Source of the DNA: a virus
IMG/VR virus record: IMGVR_UViG_3300030329_003107
Coordinates: 1-43,702 of that record
DNA: 43,702 nucleotides
Direction: 5' to 3' (one strand)
Within the stretch, counting starts at the first letter, position 1. Each line of letters opens with the position of its first letter. Both the position numbers and the translations under genes were made by a program. Of this stretch, positions 16,104 to 22,502 are shown one piece after another. Under the pieces are notes generated by a model that was not told the DNA's origin, did no database searches, and was given only the letters and a program-made list of their open reading frames with translations.

Positions 16104-16176
16104 ATATCCTCCATGCGATAAACACCATGCAAACTAATATACCTGCGCTGATTGGATTAATATCCGACATGTTCAT
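16084..16176 (-). CDS. 30-residue single-pass membrane peptide
   Basis: ATG at 16176 with AGGAGA seven bases upstream. It reads MNMSDINPISAGILVCMVFI then AWRIYADRRL: one transmembrane helix with a basic end. It overlaps the upstream zinc-finger gene's stop and the start of the next Cys-rich frame. Function unknown. Confidence 0.55.
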   Translation of the reverse strand: MNMSDINPISAGILVCMVFIAWRIYADRRL

Positions 16177-16417
16177 AAAACTTTCTCCTACTCATTCTCT
16201 TACTTTTATACTCGTGTCCGAATACTGCATTGGCGCAGTTGTAACACCATCGGAATGCGTCACCTCGATAGTCAAAGATACCCAACACACGCACCTTGTC
16301 ACATGCATCACAGTTAAACTTAGGATTCCTACGTCTATCTTTATCATGATGTGCTATGTCAAGGCGGCGCATCAGGTGTCTATCTAACATACCACTTACT
16401 ATATCTAATAATCCCAT
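16157..16417 (-). CDS. Small zinc-finger protein
   Basis: An 86-residue product; ATG overlaps the upstream stop (TAATG). CDAC (residues 36-39) and CYNC (58-61) give a four-Cys zinc site, and the N-terminus is an amphipathic helix with His and Arg (LDRHLMRRLDIAHHDKD). The basic tail (KSKRMSRRKFYEHVGY) suggests nucleic-acid contact. It is one of several tiny zinc proteins in this operon. Confidence 0.7.
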   Translation of the reverse strand: MGLLDIVSGMLDRHLMRRLDIAHHDKDRRRNPKFNCDACDKVRVLGIFDYRGDAFRWCYNCANAVFGHEYKSKRMSRRKFYEHVGY

Positions 16418-16668
16418 TATTCCTCCTTCTCGTATACTGGAACTAGTGTTGTACCACCGTCTTCAGTTATGGACATATCCCACGCATCATACTCTAATAT
16501 ATCAACGTCCACCGAGGTATATCCATACTCACACTTGTTTTCATCCTGTGCTATATAAACGTACTTCATATCCTCGGCAGCTTTGTCAATTGCGTCCTCT
16601 TCGGACTCGGCTTCGACATAATACCACAAGTCCACTCGCGCTGTCAACTGGACTTGGAAATGTTTCAT
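16417..16668 (-). CDS. Small hypothetical protein (beta-strand plus acidic helix)
   Basis: About 83 residues from the ATG at 16668 (MKHFQVQLTARVDLWYYVEA); a start at 16680 or further upstream is possible. The pattern of a beta hairpin, then VEAESEEDAIDKAAED, then an aromatic strand is a common small phage-protein layout of unknown role. The C-terminus is acidic. It overlaps nothing important if the 16668 start is right; upstream starts would overlap the previous gene. Confidence 0.65.
   Translation of the reverse strand: MKHFQVQLTARVDLWYYVEAESEEDAIDKAAEDMKYVYIAQDENKCEYGYTSVDVDILEYDAWDMSITEDGGTTLVPVYEKEE
16618..16647 (-). promoter_or_regulatory. Possible intragenic promoter
   Basis: On the minus strand TTGACA (16647-16642) and TATTAT (16623-16618) are separated by 18 bp, inside the small gene just described. 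The -35 is perfect and the -10 is 5 of 6. It would drive the zinc-finger and helicase genes downstream. Position inside a coding region lowers confidence. Confidence 0.35.
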
Positions 16669-16672
16669 TCTG

Positions 16673-17116
16673 TCACCCATATGCACACTCCCCACATCGC
16701 ATGCCACCTTGGACTCTAGCGTCATCGGGTCGTAACTCACCACACTCGCCACAAAATTTGATTATTGGTTTTGCGAATTGCATTGCATCAAATAACTCAC
16801 TTGCAATATCCCATGCTTTATCAAACTCACCAGCATCATTGTAGTTCTGCATAGAGTCGGCGTAGTATGTCAATAGCCACTCGTCAATATGACCGCGCCC
16901 CCAGTTTTTATTAATATTCTGGAATGCTTTTACCAAGTCATCGGTGTACGGAAACTTTCTTTGTCCGAGTGTCATGTTATACCAATCTTCATCATCTAAA
17001 TAAGTGTCCATGTAGTGACATAATGCGCCTCCCACGCAGAAACCGAAGTCGCTGCGTGAGGCTCGGCGTATTTGCCCATAGTAGTAGTTTCTAATTTCTT
17101 CAACTAGTGCGTTCAT
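16673..17116 (-). CDS. Hypothetical protein with C-terminal zinc ribbon
   Basis: A 147-residue product. The N-terminal two thirds are helical with many aromatics (EEIRNYYYGQIRRASRSDF, then VKAFQNINKNWGRGHIDEWL). The C-terminus has FCGECGE and RCGECA, a zinc ribbon at about 120-145. The ATG overlaps the upstream TGA (ATGA). I do not recognise the helical part. Confidence 0.7.
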   Translation of the reverse strand: MNALVEEIRNYYYGQIRRASRSDFGFCVGGALCHYMDTYLDDEDWYNMTLGQRKFPYTDDLVKAFQNINKNWGRGHIDEWLLTYYADSMQNYNDAGEFDKAWDIASELFDAMQFAKPIIKFCGECGELRPDDARVQGGMRCGECAYG

Positions 17117-17271
17117 TCTGTCTCCTCTATCAGCTCTATTGAAACTTCATTTTCGTCTACTTCAAGACAGTATGCAAAGAACTCAGCTTCCTCTTCATAA
17201 TCAAACTCCAGTACCTTACCGCTACTCGTTGTATATACCTTACCGTCTATTAATAATTTATACACAGTCAT
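17113..17271 (-). CDS. 52-residue acidic hypothetical protein
   Basis: ATG at 17271, preceded by GGGGGA; its TGA overlaps the next ATG. It starts MTVYKLLIDGKVYTTSSGKV, a beta hairpin, and ends in an acidic stretch (EFDYEEEAEFFAYCLEVDEN). Short, but the coupling at both ends supports it. No family recognised. Confidence 0.65.
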   Translation of the reverse strand: MTVYKLLIDGKVYTTSSGKVLEFDYEEEAEFFAYCLEVDENEVSIELIEETE

Positions 17272-17446
17272 TTCCCCCATATGCTTCTATCGTGTAGCCT
17301 CCGGCGATACTCGCATACTCTGCAGGTATCACCATCTGCACCTCTAAATACCCATCATCGGATTGTATCTTGCAATACCAATCATCCGAGTAGTAGTGCT
17401 TCAGCAGTGTCTCAAGCTCTAAGAAGAATACTTGTTGTTCAGTCAT
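17258..17446 (-). CDS. Small hypothetical protein
   Basis: A 62-residue product beginning MTEQQVFFLELETLLKHYY. An N-terminal helix is followed by beta strands (WYCKIQSDDGYLEVQMVIP). ATG overlaps the upstream stop by one base. No domain recognised. Confidence 0.65.
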   Translation of the reverse strand: MTEQQVFFLELETLLKHYYSDDWYCKIQSDDGYLEVQMVIPAEYASIAGGYTIEAYGGNDCV

Positions 17447-17868
17447 TAAAGTCCTCCTGTATGTTTAACCTTCGGAGCAGGGGCGCGGAACTCTGGTTCA
17501 CCATCGTCACCAATTACCTCTACCCATCCCTGTGGTGGGGTGTATCCTACACCAACAGCCCACGCATTAATAGCATCTATGCAGTAGAATTGCTGTGTTG
17601 AGCCTACTGCGCCCTGTCTACCTGTGCCACTCACGTAGATGCCACTCCTACTAGGTAGCCCTTTCTGGTTACGTTTAACTAGCAAGGTTGTATCGCTGAT
17701 ACCCCATATGTACTCAACCCACGGCCCCCTAATCATGGTCTCACCGCACTCATAGCACAACGGAGCGAGTACACCCTTGTCATTCCATGTGCGCCTGTTT
17801 AAATTCTTCCTTTTTCTCTGAATATCTAAATGGCTCATAAATCCTGTGTCTGTATGTCGTTCTGTCAT
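17446..17868 (-). CDS. Hypothetical protein with CxxC
   Basis: About 140 residues from ATG 17868, which overlaps the upstream TAA (TAATG) with GGAGAA at good distance; four codons upstream is another ATG. CYECGE (around residue 38) is half of a zinc site, with no clear partner pair. The C-terminal half is Gly/Pro-rich beta (YTPPQGWVEVIGDDGEPEFR). Function unknown. Confidence 0.68.
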   Translation of the reverse strand: MTERHTDTGFMSHLDIQRKRKNLNRRTWNDKGVLAPLCYECGETMIRGPWVEYIWGISDTTLLVKRNQKGLPSRSGIYVSGTGRQGAVGSTQQFYCIDAINAWAVGVGYTPPQGWVEVIGDDGEPEFRAPAPKVKHTGGL

Positions 17869-18227
17869 TATCTTCTCCAACTAAAATTAATATGTGAATT
17901 TGCTTCATCGGGTTCGCCACGAATTGCGAAAACCGTGCCACCCATCGAAATTAATACTTCTTCTTGTCCTTCCTCTAGTAATACTTTAGCCATCGCCTTT
18001 ATAATTACCGACACCGCCGGGTTAGTAGAGATGAAGGAGAGAGCGTGCAAGTCCTCCTGCACAGTCTCCCCTGCGGAATTAATCCACACCCCTGTTACAG
18101 GTGTTTCGGTCATACGTCCTGTAATAGAGACTATCTCACCAATGTGGGCGTCTATAGCGTCACTCACAGCTTCACAGGGTATCCATATCATGTACTCAAC
18201 CCCTAACTCAGCTTGCGTTAGCTGCAT
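17868..18227 (-). CDS. Hypothetical protein
   Basis: About 119 residues from ATG 18227 (MQLTQAELGVEYMIWIPCEA); the open frame extends a little upstream. It is beta-rich (IGEIVSITGRMTETPVTGVW, EVLISMGGTVFAIRGEPD), resembling a small OB- or SH3-like barrel, but I cannot assign a family. It overlaps the upstream coiled-coil gene by about 20 bases. Confidence 0.65.
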   Translation of the reverse strand: MQLTQAELGVEYMIWIPCEAVSDAIDAHIGEIVSITGRMTETPVTGVWINSAGETVQEDLHALSFISTNPAVSVIIKAMAKVLLEEGQEEVLISMGGTVFAIRGEPDEANSHINFSWRR

Positions 18228-18477
18228 CGTTACGCTCCTTGTTGATGGCACTCTCTAGCCTGTATACCAACTCTTCAAGCTGTCCTGAAGCCTCTTGGAT
18301 AGCTGACTCGGCTACTGATATCTCAGACTCAGCATTACTAACGTAATATGCCAAGTCAGATATCTGACCATAAACACCATCTATATATGACGAAGCCTCA
18401 TCTACCTGCGATTGCGCCTCGCTAATAGCTTTCAAGTGTATCTCCAACTCTTTTATGTCATAGTATCTATTTATCAT
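18208..18477 (-). CDS. Small coiled-coil protein
   Basis: About 89 residues from ATG 18477, with AGGAG seven bases upstream. Nearly the whole protein is a heptad-patterned helix (EIHLKAISEAQSQVDEASSY, ISVAESAIQEASGQLEELV). It is the second gene of the leftward operon. The role is unknown; coiled-coil oligomerisation is all that can be said. Confidence 0.65.
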   Translation of the reverse strand: MINRYYDIKELEIHLKAISEAQSQVDEASSYIDGVYGQISDLAYYVSNAESEISVAESAIQEASGQLEELVYRLESAINKERNDAANAS

Positions 18478-18508
18478 ATTCATTCTCCTGCTCCTATACT
18501 TGTATGAA

Positions 18509-18688
18509 CTATTTAAGCCAGTCATTAATACTATCTATATGTACCTCCTCTACCTCTAGCCAATCATCATACTCATCAGGGTACATAAGATTCCACTCTG
18601 CAAGAGCTTCCTCTACTGCTTCTAATTCATATAATGCACTATCATATGAGCCACTTACCTGCATATCTATCGTAAATTCTTTTTCCAT
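18509..18688 (-). CDS. First gene of the leftward operon, small acidic protein
   Basis: A 59-residue product with ATG 18688 and AGGAG just upstream, about 33 bases after the predicted start point of the leftward promoter. It begins MEKEFTIDMQVSGSYDSALY and is strongly acidic after that (VEEALAEWNLMYPDEYDDWL). Being first and acidic, it could be an early inhibitor or DNA-mimic type protein, but there is no motif to prove it. Confidence 0.65.
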   Translation of the reverse strand: MEKEFTIDMQVSGSYDSALYELEAVEEALAEWNLMYPDEYDDWLEVEEVHIDSINDWLK

Positions 18689-18727
18689 TTTTCGCTCCTA
18701 TAAACTAGATTTCTCGACCGCCAGACA

Positions 18728-18756
18728 ATTCTATCGCAGCTCGGTGCGTTGGTCAA
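18728..18756 (-). promoter_or_regulatory. Leftward promoter PL
   Basis: On the minus strand TTGACC (18756-18751) and TAGAAT (18733-18728) are 17 bp apart, each 5 of 6 to consensus. The predicted start near 18721 is 33 bases upstream of the first leftward ATG. It faces away from a rightward promoter whose -35 is 34 bases off, and TTCATGAA (18770-18777) lies between them. Confidence 0.75.
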
Positions 18757-18790
18757 TCCTGTTCTTTTATTCATGAAAAAAACTTCAGTA

Positions 18791-18819
18791 TTGACTAGCC
18801 TGTCGCAGTTTGGTAGTAT
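18791..18819 (+). promoter_or_regulatory. Rightward promoter PR
   Basis: TTGACT (18791-18796), 17-bp spacer, TAGTAT (18814-18819). The predicted start is about 18826. A terminator-like hairpin ends at 19032, so the main product may be an RNA of about 0.2 kb that contains element B. An ATG at 18827 sits at the start point, but the frame behind it runs through the terminator. Confidence 0.65.
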
Positions 18820-18859
18820 TGAAAGCATGAAATTCCGACCGACATATACCCGACATATA

Positions 18860-18930
18860 TGCTACCTACGTTCGCCAAAATTTTGGCAACTAATTGGCGA
18901 GTATGTGCCTAAAATGGCGACATATATGTC
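18860..18930 (-). promoter_or_regulatory. 71-bp palindrome-rich element, copy B (inverted relative to 1926-1996)
   Basis: It has the same ordered blocks as copy A, on the opposite strand: TGCTACCTA (18860-18868), GCCAAAATTTTGGC (18874-18887, perfect 14-bp palindrome), TGCCTAAAA (18906-18914) and GACATATATGTC (18919-18930, perfect). Just to its left, two more half-copies of the last motif occur (CCGACATATACCCGACATAT). It lies downstream of PR and upstream of PL, so it could bind a regulator affecting both, or belong to a replication origin. Confidence 0.7.
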
Positions 18931-18991
18931 GTTTGCGGTATTATATATATGTATTCATATAATTAATACCCTAACAGCCAATCCGATGGAA

Positions 18992-19032
18992 GGCACTCTC
19001 ATTTTTAAACCTCTTTTAGGGAGTGTCTTTTT
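18992..19032 (+). terminator. Rho-independent terminator after PR
   Basis: GGCACTCTC (18992-19000) pairs with GGGAGTGTC (19019-19027) with two G-U pairs, followed by TTTTT. The loop is long (18 bases). It would stop transcripts from PR before the rightward early genes. Confidence 0.55.
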
Positions 19033-19045
19033 CGGGCTGTCGATG

Positions 19046-19079
19046 TATTCATTGTCGCTGTCGTCATATTCATTGTCGC
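19046..19079 (+). repeat. Two 13-bp direct repeats, 21-bp period
   Basis: TATTCATTGTCGC occurs at 19046-19058 and 19067-19079, exactly 21 bp (two helical turns) apart. It precedes the 14-bp iterons and shares the ATTCAT core with them. Confidence 0.7.
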
Positions 19080-19102
19080 AAGGAAAAAATTGGAACCCCG
19101 GA

Positions 19103-19187
19103 AATTCAGGAAATGCAATTCAGGAATCCGAATTCATGAAACAAAATTCATGCTTCCCCCAGACCAGGTCGTCCGAAAATTCATGAA
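19103..19187 (+). repeat. Iteron array, possible replication origin or operator cluster
   Basis: Five copies of AATTCA(G/T)GAA or a close variant start at 19103, 19117, 19131, 19145 and 19178. The first four have an exact 14-bp period; copy 4 ends CT instead of AA. The core TTCATGAA is itself palindromic and also occurs at 18770-18777 between PL and PR. AT-rich DNA follows (19176-19260). The layout of iterons, AT-rich DNA and adjacent replication genes is that of an origin, or of a repressor-bound operator array. Confidence 0.7.
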
Positions 19188-19229
19188 TAAAAATTCCTTA
19201 TTTTGTATAAAAAATTGGTCAAAAAACCC

Positions 19230-19258
19230 TTGACTCGTTTTTTGAGAGTGGATAAAAT
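19230..19258 (+). promoter_or_regulatory. Promoter of the rightward early genes
   Basis: TTGACT (19230-19235), 17-bp spacer, TAAAAT (19253-19258). Predicted start about 19265, leaving a leader of about 170 nt before the ATG at 19435. Confidence 0.65.
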
Positions 19259-19264
19259 TGGTTT

Positions 19265-19370
19265 GTGGTGTGGGCCGATTTAAAAATTGAATATCTCCAA
19301 AATTGAATAGTACTTATAGTTTAAAGAAAGCGTGACAACTTATAGATTTGTGTAGCATGGCCTACACCAC
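19265..19370 (+). promoter_or_regulatory. Structured 5' leader with two competing hairpins
   Basis: GTGGTGTGGGCC (19265-19276) can pair with GGCCTACACCAC (19359-19370) over 12 bp with one G-U. Alternatively GTGTAG (19350-19355) pairs with CTACAC (19362-19367) in a tight hairpin. The two cannot form together because they share 19362-19367. The first stem begins at the predicted transcript start. No known riboswitch is recognised. Confidence 0.45.
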
Positions 19371-19434
19371 ATACACCAGTAGGAGGGGTGCAATCGGACA
19401 AAGTAACAACCAGTAAAATAAGGAAAATTGACCA

Positions 19435-19656
19435 ATGGCAAAAGACGATTTAAAAGGCGCAGCAACTCCTAGCAATCTCCAAGAGCTAGGAGAATTTATT
19501 GTCTCTAAAGAGACCGCTAATAGGGTAACTTTTCAAGCTAATAGCTTTTCACCTGTAGATACAATTTACATCAACTCTAATTGGTTAAAAGATGTAAAAA
19601 GAGATAGTAAACCAATAGACATGACACGCATTAAAGTACATATCGAGGTGTTGTAA
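19435..19656 (+). CDS. First rightward early gene, small hypothetical protein
   Basis: A 73-residue product with ATG 19435; AAGGA lies about 10 bases upstream. The sequence is polar with a mixed fold (NLQELGEFIVSKETANRVTF, ending MTRIKVHIEVL). Its stop overlaps the next ATG. No family recognised; early expression is inferred from the promoter and leader directly upstream. Confidence 0.7.
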   Translation: MAKDDLKGAATPSNLQELGEFIVSKETANRVTFQANSFSPVDTIYINSNWLKDVKRDSKPIDMTRIKVHIEVL

Positions 19657-20396
19657 TGTCTATTGTCTCAAGAGTATTTGATAAGTACCAATGGATTAAG
19701 GGCGACTGGGCCTCACAAACTTGGGAGCCTGAACACTTGCAATGGACTGACTCCGATGGGGTAACACGTAAGGGTGTAGGCTACCGCAGTAATTCATCAA
19801 GCGAGAATTACAGCACATGCAATGGTGTTTGTGCTATGGGGGCAATACATGTTGACCTAGGGCGACCGACTGCAAACAATCCTCAGCAATATGAGATAGT
19901 TGCCAACATAGTGACCCAAAGACAAAATCAGCGACTTGGCATAAAGCCTAAAAATCCTGTTGATGATGTTGATTATGGCATGTTGCTGCGTAGTTGGTTA
20001 TATGCTGCTGCGGACGTTGCAGCAAATACTATCTGGCATCGATGGGCGGCAGTGGAGAAAGCGGCGGGAAATGCAGTTCTCAACAAAACTGACGGCTATG
20101 GTAACTATCGTCACGAAGTAATGGACGAAGAACAACTACCCTATGCAGACGGCATTATAAGTTGGAATGATGACCCACAAACAAGCGAAGAAGAACTAAG
20201 GGAATTTTTCACCATATTAAGTGACCACGCCGAATACCGACAGGCTAGGATATTGCTAGAATTGAATGATGAAGAACTCGGTCGGCGTTATGGTAGGCCA
20301 TTTTTCGATTGGCGTACTGATGGCGAGATTCAACGCCTCCCAGATAGTAGCGCAGTGTCAATATATCTGACACTAAAGGGGGCGAATGTCATATGA
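19656..20396 (+). CDS. DUF6197-like early protein
   Basis: A 246-residue product; ATG overlaps the upstream stop. The pattern WIKGDWAS, then a CxxG-A element (NGVCAMGAIHVDLG), and later IISWNDDPQTSEEELREFF followed by an A-rich helix resembles actinobacterial and phage DUF6197 proteins, in which a Cys-x-x-Gly-Ala motif and a W-N-D motif are the hallmarks. The family has no known activity. A 28-residue membrane peptide gene overlaps its end. I am fairly sure of the similarity, not of the family name. Confidence 0.65.
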   Translation: MSIVSRVFDKYQWIKGDWASQTWEPEHLQWTDSDGVTRKGVGYRSNSSSENYSTCNGVCAMGAIHVDLGRPTANNPQQYEIVANIVTQRQNQRLGIKPKNPVDDVDYGMLLRSWLYAAADVAANTIWHRWAAVEKAAGNAVLNKTDGYGNYRHEVMDEEQLPYADGIISWNDDPQTSEEELREFFTILSDHAEYRQARILLELNDEELGRRYGRPFFDWRTDGEIQRLPDSSAVSIYLTLKGANVI

Positions 20397-20472
20397 CCCC
20401 GATGACCTACTTGCCACAATTGGGGCTTTCCTCGTGGCTTTATTTCTGTGGATAGGTAGGCGTAAAAGATGA
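20386..20472 (+). CDS. 28-residue single-pass membrane peptide
   Basis: ATG at 20386 with AAGGGGG upstream; it overlaps the end of the DUF6197-like gene. It reads MSYDPDDLLATIGAFLVALF then LWIGRRKR: acidic N-terminus, one transmembrane helix, basic cytoplasmic-type tail. Function unknown. Confidence 0.55.
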   Translation: MSYDPDDLLATIGAFLVALFLWIGRRKR

Positions 20473-20479
20473 TATTTTC

Positions 20480-20526
20480 GGGACGTAGTGAAACAATACA
20501 GGCTGTAATCGCTTGCACTACGTCCC
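20480..20526 (+). promoter_or_regulatory. Intercistronic 11-bp perfect hairpin
   Basis: GGGACGTAGTG (20480-20490) and CACTACGTCCC (20516-20526) are perfect inverted repeats around a 25-base loop. There is no T run, so it is not a standard terminator. It sits between two early genes and could be an RNA-processing, stabilising or protein-binding site. Confidence 0.6.
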
Positions 20527-20547
20527 ATAATTAAAAGGAGTAATAAA

Positions 20548-21138
20548 ATGCAATTCCCGAACGGCAAAGACCCCTTTAAACTTGAGATTGTAGAACACCT
20601 GCAAAACTTGGGTATTAAATGGATTTTAAACGATGAATATAAGGATATATCTTGGCTCGAAATGGTACAGGATATACTAAATCTAATCTCTATTGTGCCA
20701 GCGTTCGAACAGCACGCAAACCCTAAAATTGACCAGAAAATAAGAGACGTTTTGAAGTGTGACGGCGCGCAGCATAACGAGTTAATGATTGATGAATTAA
20801 ACAGGATAAAACCGACATATTCAATTTTCAGTGTGTCTTATATGTCCTGTGGATGCCTCGTTGCTACTGGTCACCTTGTTAATATGATGACTGTATGCGA
20901 TGCGCACAACGAGTATTACAACAAGCCTAAAGATAGCATGGCAATTTGGGAATCAACTTTTCAACACAATCATCACCACTCAAAAAACGCTTGTATGTTT
21001 AGGTATCCTCTAGGGTTATCCAAAAATGATGATGGCTCTGTAATGATTGAGCAGGACGCATATGAAGCAAGCTATCAAACAGCACTAGACAACAAACAAT
21101 TAAACCTAGCCGTTGATAAGCTAGACTGGAGTGACTAA
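20548..21138 (+). CDS. Hypothetical early protein
   Basis: A 196-residue product; ATG with AAAAGGAG upstream. The N-terminal half is helical (GKDPFKLEIVEHLQNLGIKW, then WLEMVQDILNLISIV). The centre has CGCLVATGHLV and later VCDAHNEYYN and a run of His (FQHNHHHSKNAC), which might make a metal site. No catalytic motif is identified. It is followed directly by the next gene. Confidence 0.7.
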   Translation: MQFPNGKDPFKLEIVEHLQNLGIKWILNDEYKDISWLEMVQDILNLISIVPAFEQHANPKIDQKIRDVLKCDGAQHNELMIDELNRIKPTYSIFSVSYMSCGCLVATGHLVNMMTVCDAHNEYYNKPKDSMAIWESTFQHNHHHSKNACMFRYPLGLSKNDDGSVMIEQDAYEASYQTALDNKQLNLAVDKLDWSD

Positions 21139-21519
21139 ATGCCTACCACAGAAAAGCAGATAATTAATAACATGCAAGCTAAAGAACACCTACCCGAAAT
21201 ACTGCGCCACGCAATCACGCAGGCGGACTACCTACCAGACAACATTAGAGGAAATCAAATTGCAATCAATCGTTTAAATGGTGAAGAAGTTATATTGCCC
21301 CCTCTAGCATTCAAAGTGTACACAGTGGCAATATTCGCACATGATGTACTTTGGGAATTAAACGAACTCTCTAAGGTTGCCGAAATTTTCCCAGTTACCA
21401 GAGAGAAAATGCGAGAACAACACCAGAAGATGTATGAAGATAACCACGCAATATTTTACGCGGCGCGTGAATGGTTTATTGAGTATTACATTAATGAGTA
21501 TATGAGGTTACTAGACTAA
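21139..21519 (+). CDS. Hypothetical helical early protein
   Basis: A 126-residue product; ATG immediately after the previous stop. Mostly helical with hydrophobic patches (PPLAFKVYTVAIFAHDVLWE, then YAAREWFIEYYINEYMRLLD). No membrane helix long enough to be certain and no family recognised. Confidence 0.7.
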   Translation: MPTTEKQIINNMQAKEHLPEILRHAITQADYLPDNIRGNQIAINRLNGEEVILPPLAFKVYTVAIFAHDVLWELNELSKVAEIFPVTREKMREQHQKMYEDNHAIFYAAREWFIEYYINEYMRLLD

Positions 21520-21698
21520 TGGAAAAACAATACAGAGATGACGATTTTTTAGTGATGTATGACCCCGAAGAAGGAATAAAAACTATTTACTGTAATAGCC
21601 CAGAAGGGCAAAAACTAATCGCCGAAAATAGAGATAACATCATAGATATAAATTTAGATGATATTGATTCTGAGGAGGGCGACAATGCCAGAAACTAA
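21519..21698 (+). CDS. 59-residue acidic hypothetical protein
   Basis: ATG at 21519 overlaps the preceding stop (TAATG). It begins MEKQYRDDDFLVMYDPEEGI and ends in an acidic stretch (IIDINLDDIDSEEGDN). The frame overlaps the start of the next gene by 14 bases. No family recognised. Confidence 0.65.
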   Translation: MEKQYRDDDFLVMYDPEEGIKTIYCNSPEGQKLIAENRDNIIDINLDDIDSEEGDNARN

Positions 21699-22212
21699 AG
21701 GGTTATCACTATTTGACCACTTGAGCAGTTCCAAAAAAGCAGAAAAACTATTAGAGCGCGGAATCGTTGAGCATGTAATCGCAATTCCTAGCCACCTAGT
21801 AGACAAACTTCATAATTGCGTGCATGTGTGGAGTGATACAGGTAGCGTGTGGAGTAAAAAGGTTTGTGCATACTGCGGCGTGTCAACTGGTATGTATGAG
21901 AACTGGATGAAACACTGCCTATGGTTAGAGATAAATAAATATAATAGAAAAGTATTCATCAACTTACATGCTAGGTTGTCAATCGTTAATGGAGAATTCG
22001 CGGAAATGGAAGCTAAACGAGGAGATGCAGTAGTTCAGAAATACAAGCGAGCTTATACACCTGAGCGGTGGGCGCAATGGTGTTTTGAGTGTGACGCTAT
22101 TGGTATATTCACTGTTGGCAAGTATCCACCCCTTGAGCCTAATGACTTCCAGTGTGAGTATGGTCATTATTTAGATGAGCATACATTCACTGAGGAATTA
22201 GAAGAGGGGTAA
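21685..22212 (+). CDS. Hypothetical protein with CxxC pairs
   Basis: About 175 residues from ATG 21685 (MPETKGLSLFDHLSSSKKAE), which has GAGGAGG upstream; the frame is open further upstream, but that start is weaker. CAYCGV at about 62-67 and WCFECDA at about 132-138 give two Cys pairs that could bind zinc. It is the last gene before a strong terminator, closing the rightward early operon. Confidence 0.7.
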   Translation: MPETKGLSLFDHLSSSKKAEKLLERGIVEHVIAIPSHLVDKLHNCVHVWSDTGSVWSKKVCAYCGVSTGMYENWMKHCLWLEINKYNRKVFINLHARLSIVNGEFAEMEAKRGDAVVQKYKRAYTPERWAQWCFECDAIGIFTVGKYPPLEPNDFQCEYGHYLDEHTFTEELEEG

Positions 22213-22239
22213 CACGGCACCCCACCTGATTTATCCTAA

Positions 22240-22282
22240 CCTCTACAGTAGTTTAACTCCTTACTGCTGTAGGGGTTTTTTT
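22240..22282 (+). terminator. Rho-independent terminator of the early rightward operon
   Basis: CCTCTACAG (22240-22248) pairs with CTGTAGGGG (22267-22275), one G-U, followed by seven T. It is 28 bases after the last stop. Confidence 0.85.
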
Positions 22283-22502
22283 GTTGGTTGTCGCTTTTTA
22301 CATAGTGCGCTTATGTCGATGTCCATATCGAGGGGGTTCGTAGGTTGCCGTCACGTGTATGAGGAGCCTAGCCTCCCACAAAATTTTGAATATATGCCTT
22401 TTTCCCGGCGAAAAGGGGCGCAATTGAATACGAAAAGTGGTTTTTGAAATTTTGAATTAAATCAAAACGAAATGCGAGCGCGTTCGCGCGGCGAGGCGGC
22501 GG

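Noticed and set aside
18749-19186. Plus-strand open frame of 145 residues across the control region
   Set aside because: It runs through PR, element B, the terminator and the iterons, and its composition is not protein-like after about residue 60. The similarity to the antisense frame at 1892-2010 is explained by the inverted 71-bp element.
20811-20850. Further GACATAT...ATATGTC half-sites
   Set aside because: They lie inside a coding region, 20 bases apart, without the other blocks of elements A and B; probably chance.
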